Assembly: GCF_900107755.1 (NCBI RefSeq)
Contig: NZ_FNQR01000008.1
Span: forward strand, 1-64,000
DNA: 64,000 bases
Source of the DNA: Thalassobacillus cyri
Lineage (GTDB): Bacteria > Bacillota > Bacilli > Bacillales > Halobacillaceae
Direction of reading: 5' to 3'
Each line of letters begins with the position of its first letter. The first letter of the stretch is position 1. This document shows positions 37,032 through 46,183 of the stretch, piece by piece. The notes beneath the pieces were generated by a model, which was not told where the DNA came from, ran no database searches, and was given only the letters and a program-made list of their open reading frames with translations. A program made the position numbers and the translations under genes.

Positions 37032-38195
37032 ATGACAGAAACAATACAACCACATGGTGGTAAGTTAATTAATCGTGAACTGGAGCAAGAAGAAAGACGA
37101 GCGAAGCTGGAAGAAGTAGATGAATTATATAAACTGACGGTTTCCGATTGGACGGTTTCCGATTTAGAATTGATTGGAATTGGCGGTTTCAGTCCATTGG
37201 AAGGATTTATGAAGAAAGAAGATTACGAATCTGTTATTCATGATTTGCGCTTAAAAGACGGCACGGTGTGGAGTGTTCCGATTACGCTCCCCGTAACAGA
37301 GAAGGAAGCGGAAGGCATTTCTGTAGGCGATGAGGTAATGTTAAAAGGGGAGGACGGTATAATTTATGGAAGTATTATAGTGGAAGAAACGTACACTTAT
37401 GATTCAAAAATTGAGGCAGAGAAAGTATACGGAACTACTGATGAAGCACACCCTGGTGTGAAGAAGGTTTACGACAAAGGTAATGTGTACCTTGGCGGAC
37501 CAATTACCTTATTGAATCGGCCTGACCACGGAAAATTCGATGAATTCTATATGGATCCAGCAGAGACCCGGCAAATGTTCAAAGATCTCGGGTGGAACTC
37601 AGTAGTAGGTTTCCAAACACGCAACCCGGTTCACCGGGCCCACGAGTACATCCAAAAGACAGCACTTGAAGCGGTAGATGGTCTGCTGCTTAACCCGCTA
37701 GTCGGTGAGACCAAATCAGATGATATTCCTGCAGATGTCCGTATGGAGAGCTACCAGGTGATTCTAACAAACTATTATCCTTCCGAGCGGGTAAGGCTAG
37801 TGATATACCCTGCAGCCATGCGCTATGCTGGTCCGCGGGAAGCGATTCTCCATACTATTGTTCGTAAAAATTATGGCTGTACGCATTTTATAGTCGGCCG
37901 TGACCATGCTGGTGTAGGAGATTATTATGGTACGTATGATGCACAGGATTTAATTGAGCAATATGAAGCAGAATTAGAGATGACGATCTTTAAGTTTGAA
38001 CATGCTTTCTATTGTAATGTTTGTGAGAATATGGCATCAGCTAAAACGTGCCCCCATGGGAAAGAACATCATGTCCATTTAAGTGGAACAAAAGTACGTG
38101 AATTATTACGAAACGGACAGCGTCCTCCCAAAGAGTTCTCCCGTCCGGAAGTAGCAGATGTATTGATTAAAGGAATGAAACAAAACCAGGGATGA
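37032..38195 (+). CDS. sat: ATP sulfurylase (sulfate adenylyltransferase), copy 1
   Basis: A 387-residue homomeric ATP sulfurylase making APS from ATP and sulfate. [10 protein letters not shown] (195-204) and [12 protein letters not shown] (289-300) form the nucleotide site. Cys328, Cys331, Cys340 and His342 look like the zinc site of bacterial Sat. AGGAGG ribosome site. It sits in one operon with an SLC13 permease, APS kinase and CysQ, without an APS reductase, so PAPS for sulfation is the likely product route. A second full copy (41467) and a broken third (59671) share long identical blocks with it. Confidence 0.96.
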   Translation: MTETIQPHGGKLINRELEQEERRAKLEEVDELYKLTVSDWTVSDLELIGIGGFSPLEGFMKKEDYESVIHDLRLKDGTVWSVPITLPVTEKEAEGISVGDEVMLKGEDGIIYGSIIVEETYTYDSKIEAEKVYGTTDEAHPGVKKVYDKGNVYLGGPITLLNRPDHGKFDEFYMDPAETRQMFKDLGWNSVVGFQTRNPVHRAHEYIQKTALEAVDGLLLNPLVGETKSDDIPADVRMESYQVILTNYYPSERVRLVIYPAAMRYAGPREAILHTIVRKNYGCTHFIVGRDHAGVGDYYGTYDAQDLIEQYEAELEMTIFKFEHAFYCNVCENMASAKTCPHGKEHHVHLSGTKVRELLRNGQRPPKEFSRPEVADVLIKGMKQNQG

Positions 38196-38202
38196 TGAAG
38201 CG

Positions 38203-39987
38203 ATGACGTGGGAAATGATCTTTGTAACCATCATAATTATTGCCATGTTGATCGGTCTGTTAATGGAAATAGCCCGACCGGACATGGTGGTTTTCTCTGC
38301 TTTGACAATTTTATTAATCACGGGCATTTTAACCCCGAAAGAAGCTTTAAAAGGTTTTTCCAATGAGGGAATGCTGACAATTGCATTATTGTTTATTGTA
38401 GCAGGAGCTGTGCAGAAAAGCGGAATAATCGACCATTTAATGAAGGATTGGTTATTAAATACGAAATCAATAACCGGAATGACCGGAAGATTTTTCGCTC
38501 CAGTATCGGTGTTTTCCGCTTTTTTAAACAATACGCCCATTGTAGTTACCTTTACCCCTATTATTCGGAAATGGTGTCAGGATAAAGGTATTGCACCATC
38601 AAAATTGTTAATCCCTTTATCCTATGTTACCATTCTCGGCGGTACAATCACGTTGATGGGAACATCGACCAACCTTGTGGTTCACGGAATGTTAAAGGAT
38701 TACGGAATGGAAGGCTTCTCATTTTTCCAATTGGCTGTAGTTGGTATACCTATCACGATTGCCGGTTTGATTTATTTGATGACGATCGGTTATCGGATTC
38801 TTCCATCATATAAAAGCATTCAAGATAAAATGAATGAAAATACGAAGGAATATATAGCCGAATTAATTGTGGATCCCAGTTTTCCACACATTAATGAATC
38901 CGTTAAAAAAGCCGGGTTAAGGGATTTAAAAGGATTATATTTGATTGAAATCATCCGACAATCAGAAATCATTTCGCCTGTTCGGTCTACGACCATCATC
39001 CAGGAAGGGGACCGATTGATTTTTACTGGTTTGATTTCTACAATTGCCGATCTGCAAAAGATAAAAGGGTTACACTTAGAGACTGGGACACATTTGAAGC
39101 TGGATGACCTTAAAAATGGTAATGGCGAAACGCAACTGGTAGAAGCAGTTGTATCTCATCAATCCTCCTTGTTGTCAAAAACGATTAAAAAGTCCCGCTT
39201 TCGATCCAGGTTTGATGCCGGTGTCATCGCAGTCCACCGGAATAACGAACGGATCAGGAGCAAGATAGGGGATATCGTTTTAAAACCAGGGGATACATTG
39301 TTATTATTAACGGGGACAGATTTTCTGACGAATCACCAAAACTCAAGTGACTTTTATGTCATATCATCATTGGATACCCCAAAGGAACTAAATGAAGATT
39401 ATTCAAAAGGATGGTTTTCATTATCAGTGTTAATTGGTATGATTCTACTTGTGGTTGTTGGCATATTGACAATGTTTAAAGCAATGGTCTTAGCAGTCTT
39501 TATCCTTTTATTGGGAAAGGCGATCAGTCCGGAAGAGGCAAAGAAATATGTCCAATTCAATGTCTTATTATTAATCGCAAGTGCCATTGGGGTAGGGGCC
39601 GCCATTACAAAGGTAGGGTTGGCGAGCTTTGTCGCACAAGAAATGTTATCTGTTGCAAAACCACTAGGAATGGTTGCGATCATATTTTTCGTTTATGCAC
39701 TTACAAACATCTTTACTGAACTAATTACCAATGCAGCAGCTGCCGTTCTGATGGTTCCAATCGGCTTGGAGTTGGCTAATCAATTAGAGGTAGCACCAAT
39801 GGCCTTCGCAGTGACAATTGCTATTGGAGCATCTGCCAGTTTCATTACACCGATTGGTTATCAGACGAATTTGATCGTATACGGGCCAGGTGGATATCGC
39901 TTTAAGGATTATGTGAAAGTAGGATTACCTTTATCATTGATTGTCATGAGTTTAACTGTATCTATCGTAAATATTGTATTTCTTTAG
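38203..39987 (+). CDS. SLC13-family permease with RCK_C domains, probable sulfate importer
   Basis: A 594-residue transporter of the SLC13/DASS superfamily. Two membrane halves (about 1-200 and 405-594) carry the paired signatures FLNNTPIVVTFTPI and ASFITPIGYQTNLIVYGPGG. Between them lie two RCK_C/TrkA_C domains (about 215-295 and 305-385). Sulfate is the inferred substrate, since it is wedged between sat and cysC (7 and 12 bp gaps); algal and bacterial relatives of this layout transport sulfate. It is a different type from the CysP/SulP permeases usual in Bacillus. A truncated paralogue lies at 60168. Confidence 0.85.
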   Translation: MTWEMIFVTIIIIAMLIGLLMEIARPDMVVFSALTILLITGILTPKEALKGFSNEGMLTIALLFIVAGAVQKSGIIDHLMKDWLLNTKSITGMTGRFFAPVSVFSAFLNNTPIVVTFTPIIRKWCQDKGIAPSKLLIPLSYVTILGGTITLMGTSTNLVVHGMLKDYGMEGFSFFQLAVVGIPITIAGLIYLMTIGYRILPSYKSIQDKMNENTKEYIAELIVDPSFPHINESVKKAGLRDLKGLYLIEIIRQSEIISPVRSTTIIQEGDRLIFTGLISTIADLQKIKGLHLETGTHLKLDDLKNGNGETQLVEAVVSHQSSLLSKTIKKSRFRSRFDAGVIAVHRNNERIRSKIGDIVLKPGDTLLLLTGTDFLTNHQNSSDFYVISSLDTPKELNEDYSKGWFSLSVLIGMILLVVVGILTMFKAMVLAVFILLLGKAISPEEAKKYVQFNVLLLIASAIGVGAAITKVGLASFVAQEMLSVAKPLGMVAIIFFVYALTNIFTELITNAAAAVLMVPIGLELANQLEVAPMAFAVTIAIGASASFITPIGYQTNLIVYGPGGYRFKDYVKVGLPLSLIVMSLTVSIVNIVFL

Positions 39988-39999
39988 GAGGAAATTTAA

Positions 40000-40596
40000 A
40001 TGAAATCTACTAACATCACTTGGCATAACTCGAAAGTAACAAAAGAAGACCGCCAACAGCAAAAAAATCATAAGAGCCCTGTACTATGGTTCACCGGTTT
40101 GTCCGGGTCTGGTAAATCGACACTCTCTGTCGAAGTTGAAAAAGCTTTATATGAAGAAGGCGTTCACGCTTATCGCCTGGATGGGGATAATGTCCGTCAT
40201 GGGTTGAACAAAAATCTTGGGTTTAGTCCAGAGGATCGTACAGAAAATATTCGTCGTATTGGGGAAGTTTCCAAGCTTATGAACGATGCTGGTCTTGTTA
40301 CCCTGACAGCATTTATTTCTCCTTACCGGGAAGACCGTGATAATGTCCGCGACTTATTTGAAGACGGTGAATTCATCGAAGTGTATGCGAAATGCTCATT
40401 GGAAGAAGCAGAAAAACGCGATCCAAAAGGTCTTTATAAAAAAGCACGTTCTGGTGAGATAAAAGGATTCACTGGAATTGATGCTCCATATGAAGAACCT
40501 GCCGATGCTGAAATTGTAGTAGAAACAGATAAATACAGCCTGGAAGAATCAGTTGAACTGATTATTAATTATCTTAAAACCAACAATCACATTTAA
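40000..40596 (+). CDS. cysC: Adenylylsulfate (APS) kinase
   Basis: A 198-residue P-loop kinase phosphorylating APS to PAPS. The Walker A motif GLSGSGKST covers residues 33-41. [18 protein letters not shown] and [10 protein letters not shown] (Ser108) are APS-kinase signatures. PAPS is the sulfate donor for the three sulfotransferases upstream. AGGAGG ribosome site. It is followed by cysQ after 21 bp. Confidence 0.96.
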   Translation: MKSTNITWHNSKVTKEDRQQQKNHKSPVLWFTGLSGSGKSTLSVEVEKALYEEGVHAYRLDGDNVRHGLNKNLGFSPEDRTENIRRIGEVSKLMNDAGLVTLTAFISPYREDRDNVRDLFEDGEFIEVYAKCSLEEAEKRDPKGLYKKARSGEIKGFTGIDAPYEEPADAEIVVETDKYSLEESVELIINYLKTNNHI

Positions 40597-40617
40597 GTAT
40601 CGCGGGAGGGGAATCTA

Positions 40618-41406
40618 ATGAAACAAACCGTTATCCAGGCTGCAATTGAAGCTGGTAAGGAAATCATGAAAATTTATAATACCGACTTTGATGTCGAATA
40701 TAAAGAAGATGAATCACCGCTTACGATTGCTGATAAACAGTCCCACGAAATAATCAAAATGCACCTGATGGATTATGACCCAAGCATTCCAATATTAAGT
40801 GAAGAAGGAAGCCATCTTCCTTATGAAGAGCGTAAGCAATGGGACCAGTTCTGGCTGGTAGATCCCATTGATGGAACAAAAGAGTTCATCAAAAAAAATG
40901 GTGAATTTACTGTCAATATCGCTTTGATCCGTAATGGAAAACCAGTATTGGGTGTTATTTACGCACCTGCTTTGGATGATTTATATGTGGCTGATGAAGA
41001 AAAGGGAGCATATAAAATACCTGCAGTATTAGAGGCAGGAAATACTGATTCCATGAATGCTATCCCACTCCCTCTTGTAGACAAACAAGAGAAGACAGCA
41101 AGTGTAGTGGCGAGCCGGTCTCATATGTCTGAAGAAACCCAGCAATTTATCGAGTCTTTAAAAAGCAACTACGAAAGCGTAGCAACGGTTTCAGCAGGAA
41201 GTTCTTTGAAACTTTGTTTAGTAGCAGAAGGAAAAGCGGATTATTACCCGCGATATGCTCCGACGATGGAGTGGGACACTGGAGCAGGCCAGGCGATTGT
41301 TGAACTATCTGGTGGTAAGGTAGAGGTCGCGAATGAAGACCGTCCACTAAGATATAATAAGGAAAACTTGCGTAACCCATGGTTTTTAGCAACACGCAAA
41401 CAATAA
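40618..41406 (+). CDS. cysQ: 3'(2'),5'-bisphosphate nucleotidase CysQ
   Basis: A 262-residue inositol-monophosphatase-fold enzyme hydrolysing PAP, the by-product of sulfotransferases, to AMP. Metal ligands lie in SEEG (62-65) and DPIDGTKEF (82-90), and the C-terminal EWDTGAGQAIV gives the last Asp. CysQ in an operon with sat and cysC relieves PAP inhibition, which fits heavy use of PAPS for sulfation. GGAGGGG ribosome site. Confidence 0.94.
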   Translation: MKQTVIQAAIEAGKEIMKIYNTDFDVEYKEDESPLTIADKQSHEIIKMHLMDYDPSIPILSEEGSHLPYEERKQWDQFWLVDPIDGTKEFIKKNGEFTVNIALIRNGKPVLGVIYAPALDDLYVADEEKGAYKIPAVLEAGNTDSMNAIPLPLVDKQEKTASVVASRSHMSEETQQFIESLKSNYESVATVSAGSSLKLCLVAEGKADYYPRYAPTMEWDTGAGQAIVELSGGKVEVANEDRPLRYNKENLRNPWFLATRKQ

Positions 41407-41466
41407 GAGCTGAAATATATTCTAAGGAATAACTACATTAATAATAAAAATTTGGTGGTGGATATT

Positions 41467-42618
41467 ATGTCAGTAGAAGCACATGGAGGAACATTAATCA
41501 ATCGTGAATTGCAAGGAAGTCAAAGAGAGGAAGCTTTAAAAAATGCAGAATCTCTTAAGCAGCTGGCCATTTCAACATGGACCGTTTCCGACCTGGAACT
41601 GATTGGAATCGGAGGGTTCAGTCCATTAGAAGGGTTCATGACTAAAGAAGACTATGAACCTGTGGTGGAATCAATGAGCCTGAGTGATGGCACGCTGTGG
41701 AGCATTCCAGTAACGTTGCCTGTTTCCAAGAAAGAAGCAGATAAATTTGACGAAGGCGAAGAAATTGCCCTAGTAGGTGAAGAGAATGGGATCATCTACG
41801 GAACTATGGTAATAGAAGATAAATTCACCTATGATAAAAAGCGTGAAGCGGAAAAGGTTTACGGGACAACTGATGAAGCTCACCCAGGCGTGAAGAAAGT
41901 TTACGATAAGGGTGAAGTTTACCTTGGTGGTCCTATCAGCATGCTTAACCGTCCGGATCATGGCGAGTTCGCAGATTTTTACCTGGACCCATCAGAAACA
42001 AGAAAAATGTTCGAAGACTTAGGCTGGAACACGATTGTTGGTTTCCAGACACGTAACCCTGTACACCGTGCCCATGAGTATATTCAAAAAACAGCACTGG
42101 AAGCTGTAGATGGTCTTTTGCTTAACCCACTAGTAGGGGAAACCAAATCAGATGACATTCCAGCGGATGTCCGTATGGAAAGTTACCAGACGATCCTGAA
42201 GCATTACTATCCGGAAGACCGCGTTCGTCTTGTCATCTACCCTGCAGCTATGCGTTATGCTGGTCCGCGTGAAGCAATCCTGCATGCAACTGTACGTAAA
42301 AATTATGGATGCACGCACTTCATTGTAGGTCGTGACCACGCGGGTGTCGGTGACTATTATGGCACGTATGAAGCACAGGAACTTATGGCAACGGTAGAAG
42401 ATAAACTGGGAATTACTATCTTTAATTTTGAGCATGCTTTCTACTGTGAAGTGTGTGAAAATATGGCATCTGCTAAAACATGCCCGCATGATAAAGAACA
42501 TCATGTTCATCTTAGCGGTACAAAAGTTCGTGAATTACTTCGTAATGGAGAGCGCCCTCCAAAAGAATTCAGCCGTCCAGAAGTAGCAGATGTACTGATC
42601 AAAGGCCTGCAAAAATAA
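41467..42618 (+). CDS. sat: ATP sulfurylase, copy 2
   Basis: A 383-residue paralogue of the Sat at 37032, with [22 protein letters not shown] and the CxxC...C-P-H zinc motif all intact. ATG 41467 with GGTGG ahead is chosen, as it aligns with copy 1 ([15 protein letters not shown]). Two intact copies in one operon is unusual; it may be dosage or the outcome of a recombination. Its terminator is interrupted by an IS remnant 42 bp downstream. Confidence 0.95.
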   Translation: MSVEAHGGTLINRELQGSQREEALKNAESLKQLAISTWTVSDLELIGIGGFSPLEGFMTKEDYEPVVESMSLSDGTLWSIPVTLPVSKKEADKFDEGEEIALVGEENGIIYGTMVIEDKFTYDKKREAEKVYGTTDEAHPGVKKVYDKGEVYLGGPISMLNRPDHGEFADFYLDPSETRKMFEDLGWNTIVGFQTRNPVHRAHEYIQKTALEAVDGLLLNPLVGETKSDDIPADVRMESYQTILKHYYPEDRVRLVIYPAAMRYAGPREAILHATVRKNYGCTHFIVGRDHAGVGDYYGTYEAQELMATVEDKLGITIFNFEHAFYCEVCENMASAKTCPHDKEHHVHLSGTKVRELLRNGERPPKEFSRPEVADVLIKGLQK

Positions 42619-42632
42619 AGCAAAGCTAAATA

Positions 42633-42660
42633 CGAACACCCCGGGTTCTCCAGATATTGG
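42633..42660 (+). terminator. Left half of a terminator cut by an IS
   Basis: GAACACCCCGGGTTCTCC followed by a short loop and TGG looks like the ascending arm of a GC-rich terminator of the style used elsewhere in this window (for example 46086 and 48038). The descending arm is missing: at 42661 the IS end AGTGGTCAAG begins. A second half was not found beyond the IS remnant. Confidence 0.5.
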
Positions 42661-43075
42661 AGTGGTCAAGGTCCAAGATTGTAGACATCGAAAAAACACC
42701 GGGGATAGGCAACCGCCTGATTTCTGTATTCGACAGGAGTCAGGCGGTTTAGTTTCCGCTGAGCACGTTGGTGATTATAAAAATAGATATATTTTTCCGT
42801 TACTCTTTGAGCTTTATCGATATCGGCGATAGGATAATAGTAGAGAGCTTCCACTTTCAAATGGGAAAAGAAGCTCTCTATACAGGCATTATCAAAACAA
42901 TTGCCTTTACCTGACATGCTGAGCGTGATGTGGTGGTCAGCCAGCATGTTATGGTAATCCTCAGATGTATATTGTGCTCCTCGATTACTGTGGAGGATCG
43001 GGGTTTCCCTTGCATCTTTTTCTTTTTGAATACTTCTTTTGCCTTCAATACTCCAGTAATTCGCGACATCTATGA
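42661..43075 (-). mobile_element. IS3-family insertion sequence remnant with broken transposase
   Basis: The left end (AGTGGTCAAG) matches the IS end at 88-97 inverted. The transposase frame reads leftward: HSNRGAQYTSEDYHNML, then GNCFDNACIESFFSHLK with the catalytic Glu, and the TPVEYRNQAVA ending. The stop codon is mutated, so the frame runs on to 42666. The N-terminal part and the other IS end are missing; the right boundary near 43075 is approximate. It is a non-autonomous fragment. Confidence 0.75.
42666..42947 (-). pseudogene. IS3-family OrfB transposase fragment
   Basis: The readable C-terminal 93 residues of the transposase, with ESFFSHLKVEALYYYPIADID as its core. The open frame extends upstream to about 43070 but lacks most of the DDE domain. 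The natural TAA is replaced by TAT, so 13 residues encoded by the IS end are added. Confidence 0.75.
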
Positions 43076-43268
43076 AAGCGATTTCGCATGCCGAAATAAC
43101 ATTTTTTACTAAAATTACATAAACTAAATCTTTTACACGAATTTTGTTGTAAAACAGAAAAATTAGGGAAAAGACGTAAGCGAATAGAACTTTCTTAATG
43201 ATTTTTTTATGATATTATGGACTCGCGAAAAGTACGTTTTTATACCTATTAAATAAGGAGTGTACGAT

Positions 43269-44762
43269 TTGGGAACAATTGCTAAAAGAAAGTGGACACT
43301 AGTAGCATTCATATTGTCTTTATTACTTAACCCGACAATTGCTGATGCCGCGTTCGGTCCGGATGAATGGCATGAGTATCGTCTCAAGGATGATAAAAAT
43401 GCTGTATACAATCAGGAAGGTGTAGAGCCTCTGGAAGCAAAAACGTTCAAGACTGCAGATGAAGTTCGGGCAACGCCTGTCGTTGCAGGGGACAGGCTAT
43501 TTGTCGGCAACCATAATTCCGGTGATTTGTTTGCATTCGATGTGAATACAGGCGAAGAATTATGGAGAAGCAAAGCGCTTAACTGGGTCCATTCAGAAAT
43601 GATCTATAATGACGGCACTGTATTTGTCGGATTCGGAAACCGGTTTTTTCAGGAGGATGGTACACGAGGGACTGAAGAAAGTGGTGTGTTGGCTTTAGAT
43701 GCAGAAACAGGGGAAACAAAATGGAAGTTTAACACCCCAGGTGAAGTGATGCCGACACCTGCATACAAAGACGGTTATGTGTATGCAGCTACCGGGGATG
43801 ATCATCTTTATAAAATTCATGCCGAAACGGGCAAGCCAGATACAAAGGTGAACCTTGGTCATACGGTAAGTATGTCATCACCAAATATCGTTAATGAGCA
43901 GTTGTTTGTCGGTGGAAGTGGGCCTTTGCCATATGCATTCACGTCGGTCGATCTGTCAAAGGATGAAATAAAATGGCAAACTGATTTCGAAAATGCCACT
44001 GCCGGCCTGGATGATGTTCCGCCAGCAATCGACCAGGAGATTGTGGTGACTACCGCGCTGGAAGAGGGGACTCCTGCCAGGTTGAAGCAAGTATACGATA
44101 GAGAAGGTGTAACTGCTGTCTACAAAGAAGCTATCAAAGGTTTCTTTGGCGGCGGGGACTTCATTAATGAACGGAAAAATGATCCTAGACATAAGATATA
44201 CGCGATGGATACCGAGACGGGAGAAGTGCTATGGGAAGACAGTCTCGGTGTCGGAGAATTTGTAAAAAACAACAAATCAGGCGCTCCGATCATTTATGAA
44301 GGCAAAGTATTTGTCGGAAGTCCAATCACTAAAAAATTCTATGCTTATGATCTGAAAACAGGAGAACGACTCTGGGAATTTAAAAATAAGGTGATGAAGG
44401 CTCCTCCAGTAGCGGCCGATGGCGTCGTCTACTTCTCCAATGCCAAAGGTTTCGTCCATGCGATGGATGCCGAAACCGGGGAAGAGATAGGACGTAAGAA
44501 ATTAGGCGGAAAGCTAGCGCCATCAGGTCCGATCATCATGAATGATACATTGATTGTCGGCAGTCAGGACAGTAATGTATATGCATTACCGACCGAGGAT
44601 ATCCGCCACGCTTCCGATGAGTATAGTGAAGCGTCGCAAGAAAAAAGCCTTGCTGGCTATTTCACTTTTGTGTACGGTATTCTTCTGCTGTTGTTAGCAG
44701 CGCTAGTGGCTGCACTGGTATTTGCTATTCGTAAAATTAAAAAAGTGAATAAAGCTACCTAA
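43269..44762 (+). CDS. Secreted, membrane-tethered PQQ-type beta-propeller protein
   Basis: A 497-residue exported protein: a signal peptide (about 1-25), a PQQ-like/Pyrrolo-quinoline repeat propeller with repeated blades of the form YAMDTETGEVLWE (LFAFDVNTGEELW, VLALDAETGETKW, FYAYDLKTGERLW, VHAMDAETGEEIG), then a C-terminal transmembrane helix (about 465-488) with a Lys-rich tail. No quinoprotein catalytic residues could be assigned, so a binding or scaffold role at the cell surface is likely. TTG 43269 is chosen because AAGGAG lies 8 bp ahead. It has its own terminator. Confidence 0.8.
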   Translation: MGTIAKRKWTLVAFILSLLLNPTIADAAFGPDEWHEYRLKDDKNAVYNQEGVEPLEAKTFKTADEVRATPVVAGDRLFVGNHNSGDLFAFDVNTGEELWRSKALNWVHSEMIYNDGTVFVGFGNRFFQEDGTRGTEESGVLALDAETGETKWKFNTPGEVMPTPAYKDGYVYAATGDDHLYKIHAETGKPDTKVNLGHTVSMSSPNIVNEQLFVGGSGPLPYAFTSVDLSKDEIKWQTDFENATAGLDDVPPAIDQEIVVTTALEEGTPARLKQVYDREGVTAVYKEAIKGFFGGGDFINERKNDPRHKIYAMDTETGEVLWEDSLGVGEFVKNNKSGAPIIYEGKVFVGSPITKKFYAYDLKTGERLWEFKNKVMKAPPVAADGVVYFSNAKGFVHAMDAETGEEIGRKKLGGKLAPSGPIIMNDTLIVGSQDSNVYALPTEDIRHASDEYSEASQEKSLAGYFTFVYGILLLLLAALVAALVFAIRKIKKVNKAT

Positions 44763-44783
44763 CTAAAGTAGAAAAGTAAAGCA

Positions 44784-44821
44784 GAGCCCGCATCCGGTGA
44801 ACCCGGATGCGGGCTCTTTTA
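44784..44821 (+). terminator. Terminator after the propeller gene
   Basis: AGAGCCCGCATCCGG pairs with the complementary CCGGATGCGGGCTCT around a 6-base loop, followed by TTTT. Confidence 0.9.
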
Positions 44822-44873
44822 TGTTTTCACCAATAACCTAAACGAGCATATCCTGCTATATAAGACTAATAGC

Positions 44874-44947
44874 ATCCCAGAGAATCCATTTTATGGATTC
44901 CTTGGGATAGTTACGGGCTAATTCCATGGTAGGAGTGGATTAGCTCG
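44874..44947. repeat. Two adjacent palindromes in the 306-bp gap before the carboxypeptidase gene
   Basis: ATCCCAGAGAATCCAT pairs with ATGGATTCCTTGGGAT (44874-44908). Immediately after, ACGGGCTAATTCCA pairs with TGGATTAGCTCGT (44913-44947). They carry no T-run. They could be operator or mRNA structures upstream of the M14 peptidase gene, or old terminator copies. No ORF is present in this gap. Confidence 0.5.
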
Positions 44948-45068
44948 TATTATTTATTTTATGTAACATTTTGTAATAGTGATGAAATGGGTGATTGTAT
45001 GCGGTAGTTTAATAGATAACAACTTTAGAAGTTTGTCGAATCTTGAAACCAGGGAGGAATGAGAGAGT

Positions 45069-46073
45069 TTGCTTTATAAAAATCTGATAGTAAGTTTATT
45101 TGCTCTATTTATTGTATTTTCCGGAGGGCTGGGAATTAAAGAAAATACGGCCTCGGCCTTACAGATTGACCCGGATGCTACTTATTCTTATGAAAGATTA
45201 ACGAAAGACATCAAGGCATTGGCAGAACGTTATCCTGAAGCGATAACCTATAAATCTATTGGAACTTCCCCATATGGAAGAGAATTATGGGCGGTGAAAG
45301 TGGGCAGCGGAGATAAGAATATTCTCGTCAATGGGTCTCATCATGCCAGGGAGTGGCTGACCTCGACACTTAACATGAAAATGGTAGAGGAATATGCGAA
45401 GGCTTATTCCAATAACACAACTATCAATGGATTCCAGGTACGAACGCTGCTGAACGACGTTGCCATCTGGTTCGTTCCGATGGTAAATCCTGATGGTGTT
45501 ACGCTGCAGCAGCAAGGATTGAATGCAATGCCGTCTTCTATTCATAATGATCTAATCAGAATGAATGACGGAATGAGGGATTTCACACGCTGGAAAGCCA
45601 ATGCGGAAGGTGAAGACCTAAACCGCCAGTACCCGGCTGACTGGGAGAACATCAAATACAGCAGTGGAAAACCTTACTATAAAGACTTCAAAGGCTACTA
45701 TCCGATGCAGGCAAAAGAAGCACGGCATTTAGCCAGCTTTACCTATGAAACTGGTCCGCGCTCAACAGTGGCTTATCATTCTGCCGGACAAATCGTCTAC
45801 TGGTACTTTAATCAGACAGGAGATCAATACGATCGTGACAAACGAGTAGTAGACAATATCAGCCTGATAACAGGCTACAAACCAGTCAGCCCGCAGCCAA
45901 ACCCATCCGGCGGAGGCTATACCGATTGGTTCGTCGATGAATTCAAGCGAGTAGGTTTGACAATCGAAATAGGCGCCTATCCTGGCCAGAGACATTTGCC
46001 GACAAGCGCTTTTGATCAAGCATGGAACCGAAACAAAATTGTACCACTTCGTATGGCACAAAACGCCCGATAG
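45069..46073 (+). CDS. Secreted M14-family zinc carboxypeptidase
   Basis: A 334-residue exported metallopeptidase. The signal peptide (about 1-30) is followed by a single M14 domain. Zinc ligands are His92 and Glu95 (HHARE) and His237 (AYHSAG). Glu300 (LTIEIG) is the catalytic base, and the NPDG and GEDLNRQYP segments are typical. It resembles gamma-D-glutamyl-meso-diaminopimelate peptidases, so peptidoglycan peptides are a likely substrate; general carboxypeptidase action is possible. TTG start, with GGGAGG 11 bp ahead, a little far. Confidence 0.88.
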   Translation: MLYKNLIVSLFALFIVFSGGLGIKENTASALQIDPDATYSYERLTKDIKALAERYPEAITYKSIGTSPYGRELWAVKVGSGDKNILVNGSHHAREWLTSTLNMKMVEEYAKAYSNNTTINGFQVRTLLNDVAIWFVPMVNPDGVTLQQQGLNAMPSSIHNDLIRMNDGMRDFTRWKANAEGEDLNRQYPADWENIKYSSGKPYYKDFKGYYPMQAKEARHLASFTYETGPRSTVAYHSAGQIVYWYFNQTGDQYDRDKRVVDNISLITGYKPVSPQPNPSGGGYTDWFVDEFKRVGLTIEIGAYPGQRHLPTSAFDQAWNRNKIVPLRMAQNAR

Positions 46074-46085
46074 GAATAGTTAGCA

Positions 46086-46128
46086 AAAAGACCCCGGGAA
46101 TCCATTAACTGGATTCCCGGGGTCTTTT
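46086..46128. terminator. Strong bidirectional terminator between carboxypeptidase and nucleotidase genes
   Basis: AAAAGACCCCGGGAATCCA pairs with TGGATTCCCGGGGTCTTTT around a 5-base loop. It serves both convergent genes. Confidence 0.9.
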
Positions 46129-46183
46129 GAATATAATTTAGCTTGTTGTGGGCTTTTCGGTTCTATTTCTTATTCCGGTCTTG

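Noticed and set aside
38203-39987. Annotation as a citrate or dicarboxylate transporter
   Set aside because: The superfamily allows it, but the position between sat and cysC and the second linked copy beside a sat fragment make sulfate far more likely.
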